A stretch of DNA of 8,940 nt from contig JAKSQG010000065.1 of the NCBI GenBank assembly GCA_024404275.1, forward strand, positions 1 to 8,940. Direction: 5' to 3'. Positions 6,450 to 8,940 of this stretch are shown one piece after another. The DNA comes from Clostridia bacterium. GTDB lineage: Bacteria > Bacillota > Clostridia > Christensenellales > Aristaeellaceae. A program made the position numbers and the translations under genes. Every line of letters starts with the position of its first letter. Positions within the stretch are counted from its first letter, which is position 1. Under the pieces are notes generated by a model. It saw nothing but the letters and a program-made list of their open reading frames with translations, did no database searches and had not been told where the DNA came from.

Positions 6450-7403
6450 ATGCAATACATCGTACTGGACCTGGAATGGAACCAGCCGCTTTCCTTTAAC
6501 AGCTCCGCTTACCGCTCTTCTGGCGGCAAGCTGATCTTTGAAATGATCCAGATCGGCGCCGTCCGTCTGGATGAAAACCTCGAAATTGCCGACAGCTTCA
6601 ATCAGCTGATCCAGCCGACACAATATGTCAAGCTCCATCCCCGTATCCGCCGCATTACCGGCATTGAGCAGGAGGATGTGTGCGACGCCCCGCTGTTTAT
6701 GGAGGCGGCAGAACGCTTTTCCGCCTGGTGCGGCGAGGACGCCGTGCTGCTCACCTGGGGCGGCGATGATGTATCGGTCTTTCAGCAGAATGTCAATTTC
6801 TTCGGCTGCAAGGCGCCCTTCCCTCAAATGTATGACCTGCAGAAGCTGTACGGGGAGCTGGTCAAGGGCGAGGATGCCCGTCTGGGACTGAAGGCGGCGC
6901 TGGAGCATTTCCAGATTGAGCCCGACCCCGAGCGCCCCTTCCATAATGCTGTGAACGACGCGTATTATACGGCGCTGGTGTTCAAAAAGTGTCCCGACCC
7001 CGCCGCGGTGCTGCGCTTCAAGCAGGAGCCCAAGACCCTGCGCCATGAAAAGCATGAACGCCGCACCGGCAAGGTCGATACCCTGCGCGTGCGCGGTCTC
7101 AATGACGCCATGCGCGGCAGGCACGCGCAGAACCCGCCCTGCCCCATGTGCGGACGCCGCTGTGAGCTGGCGGCGGGCTATGTCATCATGCCCGACAACA
7201 GCCGTCAGGCGTTATCGAAGTGCACTGACCATGGGCTGTTCTTTGTGCGCTGCCGCTATCAGAAGGGCGAAAACAACCGCCGTGAACTGGTGCGTACCTG
7301 CACCCTGAGCGAGGAGCAGAGCCCGGCTTATATTTCCACCAAGATCCTTCAGTGGAACAACAAGCTGGCGGCACAGGCTCCCAAAGAGGAAGCAAAAGCA
7401 TGA
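6450..7403 (+). CDS. DEDDh-type 3'-5' exonuclease with Cys-rich C-terminal region
   Basis: A 317-residue protein. Residues 1-180 form an RNase T/DnaQ-like exonuclease fold: motif I is VLDLEWNQ (5-12, Asp7 and Glu9), motif II WGGDDVSVFQQN (103-114, Asp106 or Asp107), and motif III HNAVNDAYYTA (165-175, His165 and Asp170). These give the DEDDh metal ligands and general base. MIQIGAV (32-38) and RITGI (68-72) resemble the ERI-1/KapD-type exonucleases, which act on RNA or DNA 3' ends; the substrate here is not known. The C-terminal part has CPMCGRRC (231-238), Cys258, His261 and Cys268, which looks like a zinc-ribbon-like nucleic-acid-binding module. The ATG at 6450 follows the flavoprotein stop by 26 nt, with GGAAGGA (6431-6437) about 12 nt upstream, slightly long spacing. 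The stop overlaps the kinase start (ATGA). Confidence 0.88.
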   Translation: MQYIVLDLEWNQPLSFNSSAYRSSGGKLIFEMIQIGAVRLDENLEIADSFNQLIQPTQYVKLHPRIRRITGIEQEDVCDAPLFMEAAERFSAWCGEDAVLLTWGGDDVSVFQQNVNFFGCKAPFPQMYDLQKLYGELVKGEDARLGLKAALEHFQIEPDPERPFHNAVNDAYYTALVFKKCPDPAAVLRFKQEPKTLRHEKHERRTGKVDTLRVRGLNDAMRGRHAQNPPCPMCGRRCELAAGYVIMPDNSRQALSKCTDHGLFFVRCRYQKGENNRRELVRTCTLSEEQSPAYISTKILQWNNKLAAQAPKEEAKA

Positions 7404-8896
7404 TGACCATCACCTGCGAAGGACGCCGCCTTTCCTTTGAAAGACCCGTCGCCGTGGCGGAAGCGCTGAAGGCATTTGAACTGAACGAAACAGTGCCCTT
7501 CCTCGGCGCTTTTGTTGCGGGCAAGGTGCGGGGACTGAAGGACATGGTGGAGAAAGACGCCGTGCTTCGCCCTATCACTTTTCAGGATGAGGAAGGCCGT
7601 CGGATCTACGAACGCTCGCTGCGCTTTATCCTGCTGATGGCGGTTCGCCGCTGTTTTCCCGATGTCCGGGTGCGCATTGAGCATTCCATCGGCTACGGGC
7701 TGTACTTCAACCTGCAGGACCGCCGTGTGCTGCAGGCGGACGCGCAGCTGATCGAGCAGCATATGCGCCGCATCGTGGAGGAGGACCTGCCCTTTGTGCG
7801 CACCCGCTGGACCAAGCAGCAGGCAGTGGATTATTTTACCGCGCTGGGCTGGAAGGACAAGGCGGAGCTGCTGCGCTATCGGCCGTTTGACTTTTTTACC
7901 ATTTATCAGTGCGATGATCTGTGCGAGTATTTTTACGGTGCGATGCTGCCCTCCACGGGCATGACGAGCGCGTTCTCCATTCGTTTTCACCCGCCGGGGC
8001 TGATCCTGCAGATGCCCTCGCCTGCCGATCCCACGGTGCCTGCGCCCTACGTATCGCGTCCCAAGCACATGGCGACATTTTATGAGTCCAATGCCTGGTG
8101 CAAGGTGCTGGAGTGCCGCAATGCCGCCGACCTGAACGGCATGATCGCGGGAGGCGGCATCCGGGAGTTCATTCGCGTCAACGAAGCACTGCATGATAAG
8201 GCGCTGGCCGGCATCGCCGAGGATATTTACAATATGAATTCCCGGGCGGTGTTTGTGGCAGGGCCCTCCAGCAGCGGCAAGACCACCACAGCCAACCGCC
8301 TGAAGGTGCATCTGCGCACGCTGGGCAAGCAGCCTGTCATCATCTCGATGGATAACTTCTATCTGTCCAATGATCAAAAGCCGCTGGATGAAGAGGGCAA
8401 GCCGGATTATGAGTCGCTTTACGCGCTGGATATTCCGCTGTTCCGTCAGTGCATGCGCGATCTGCTGGACGGCAAAAAGGTGGAGATGCCCATCTACGAT
8501 TTCAATATCGGCGGCCGCTCCAAAGAGACCATCCCCATGACGCTGCGCGATCATCAGATGCTGATCGTGGAGGGCATTCATGGGCTCAACCCCGCGCTGC
8601 ACGAGGGCTTTGACAAAAGCGAGATCTGCAAGTTCTATCTGTCCGAATTGACCTGCCTCAATCTGGACGACCACAACCGCATCCGCACCACGGATGCACG
8701 TCTGCTCAGGCGTGTGGTGCGTGACTATCTGACCCGCGGCGCCAGCCCCGAAAGGACGCTTTCCATGTGGAAAAGCGTGCGTGCCGGAGAGGAAAAATGG
8801 ATCTTCCCCTATCAGGAGCAGGCGGATGTGATCTTCAACACCGCTCTGCACTATGAACTGCCCGTGATGCGGCTGTATGCCTATGAGCTGCTGTAG
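7400..8896 (+). CDS. Nucleoside (uridine-type) kinase with ThrRS-like N-terminus, ended early by in-frame TAG
   Basis: A 498-residue product up to the TAG. The N-terminus (1-60) resembles a TGS domain, and 65-200 resembles the second additional domain of threonyl-tRNA synthetase (RSLRFILLMAVRRCFPDVRVRIEHSIGYGLYF begins near 72). From about 283 there is a uridine kinase/phosphoribulokinase domain: Walker A GPSSSGKT (288-295), IISMDNFY (314-321, Asp318), MPIYDFN (363-369) and LIVEGIHGLN (388-397), with RLLRRVVRDYLTRG near 434-447. It probably phosphorylates a nucleoside, by analogy to uridine kinase; the role of the N-terminal part is unknown. The ATG at 7400 overlaps the exonuclease stop by 4 nt and has AGAGGA (7385-7390) 9 nt upstream; an in-frame ATG at 7352 lies inside the exonuclease gene and is unlikely. 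Related proteins are typically about 550 residues, so roughly 50 are missing, and the frame continues past the TAG. Confidence 0.85.
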   Translation: MMTITCEGRRLSFERPVAVAEALKAFELNETVPFLGAFVAGKVRGLKDMVEKDAVLRPITFQDEEGRRIYERSLRFILLMAVRRCFPDVRVRIEHSIGYGLYFNLQDRRVLQADAQLIEQHMRRIVEEDLPFVRTRWTKQQAVDYFTALGWKDKAELLRYRPFDFFTIYQCDDLCEYFYGAMLPSTGMTSAFSIRFHPPGLILQMPSPADPTVPAPYVSRPKHMATFYESNAWCKVLECRNAADLNGMIAGGGIREFIRVNEALHDKALAGIAEDIYNMNSRAVFVAGPSSSGKTTTANRLKVHLRTLGKQPVIISMDNFYLSNDQKPLDEEGKPDYESLYALDIPLFRQCMRDLLDGKKVEMPIYDFNIGGRSKETIPMTLRDHQMLIVEGIHGLNPALHEGFDKSEICKFYLSELTCLNLDDHNRIRTTDARLLRRVVRDYLTRGASPERTLSMWKSVRAGEEKWIFPYQEQADVIFNTALHYELPVMRLYAYELL

Positions 8897-8940
8897 AAGA
8901 TCACGCCCGATTTCAGCGAGTATTATCTGGCACGGCAGCT
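8894..8940 (+). other. In-frame TAG followed by apparent continuation of the kinase frame
   Basis: After TAG (8894-8896) the same frame runs open to the window end, encoding KITPDFSEYYLARQ and then a partial codon. As I remember homologues, the kinase C-terminus continues after the AY-x-LL segment with a lysine-rich turn, T/E-P-D, a Tyr-containing helix and a final leucine-rich helix, which fits these residues. The segment is therefore likely coding or formerly coding sequence. A single base change from AAG, CAG or GAG would give TAG. Confidence 0.6.

Noticed and set aside
7349..8851. A 500-codon open frame on the minus strand opposite the nucleoside kinase gene.
   Set aside because: The translation is low-complexity, rich in Ala, Gly, Gln, His and Arg with no recognisable domain, and lies wholly opposite a gene with clear motifs. 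GC-rich third positions commonly create such shadows.

Overview
The window is about 60% GC chromosomal DNA and looks like a high-GC member of the Clostridia (Bacillota), of the kind common in animal gut. The evidence is tight operons with ATGA overlaps, clear Shine-Dalgarno sites, a eukaryote-like PurB, the divergent PurA form I associate with clostridia, and a TGS-like/kinase fusion typical of Bacillota. This placement is inferred from gene content; there is no rRNA here. I see no mobile element, CRISPR array, phage gene or RNA gene.

Left third (1-2401, minus strand): purA followed 2 nt later by purB, which runs off the left edge. Together they make AMP from IMP, and PurB also acts earlier in de novo purine synthesis. 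Divergent from purA, on the plus strand, is a LysR-type regulator gene (2529-3422). The 127 bp between them holds two facing sigma-A-type promoters that share one palindromic -10 octamer, a TTAT-N7-ATAA LysR-type box, and two near-identical 14-bp direct repeats exactly 31 bp apart. One repeat covers the predicted purA -35. This is the neatest regulatory structure in the window.

Right two thirds (3463-8940, plus strand): a near-consensus promoter precedes a five-gene cluster. The genes are surE (nucleotidase), an RpiR-family regulator, an HI0933-like flavoprotein, a DEDDh 3'-5' exonuclease with a Cys-rich tail, and a nucleoside (uridine-type) kinase with a ThrRS-like N-terminus. Junctions are +46, -4, +26 and -4 nt, so co-transcription is likely. 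Exonuclease (gives NMPs), SurE (NMP to nucleoside) and nucleoside kinase (nucleoside to NMP) could form a nucleotide turnover and salvage set beside the purine genes; that link is inference.

The main oddity is at the right edge. The kinase frame meets a TAG at 8894-8896, but the same frame continues open to the window end with residues that look like the missing C-terminus of the family. It may be a nonsense mutation, a sequencing error or amber readthrough. Otherwise the window is mostly housekeeping, and I do not see a convincing new multi-gene system.
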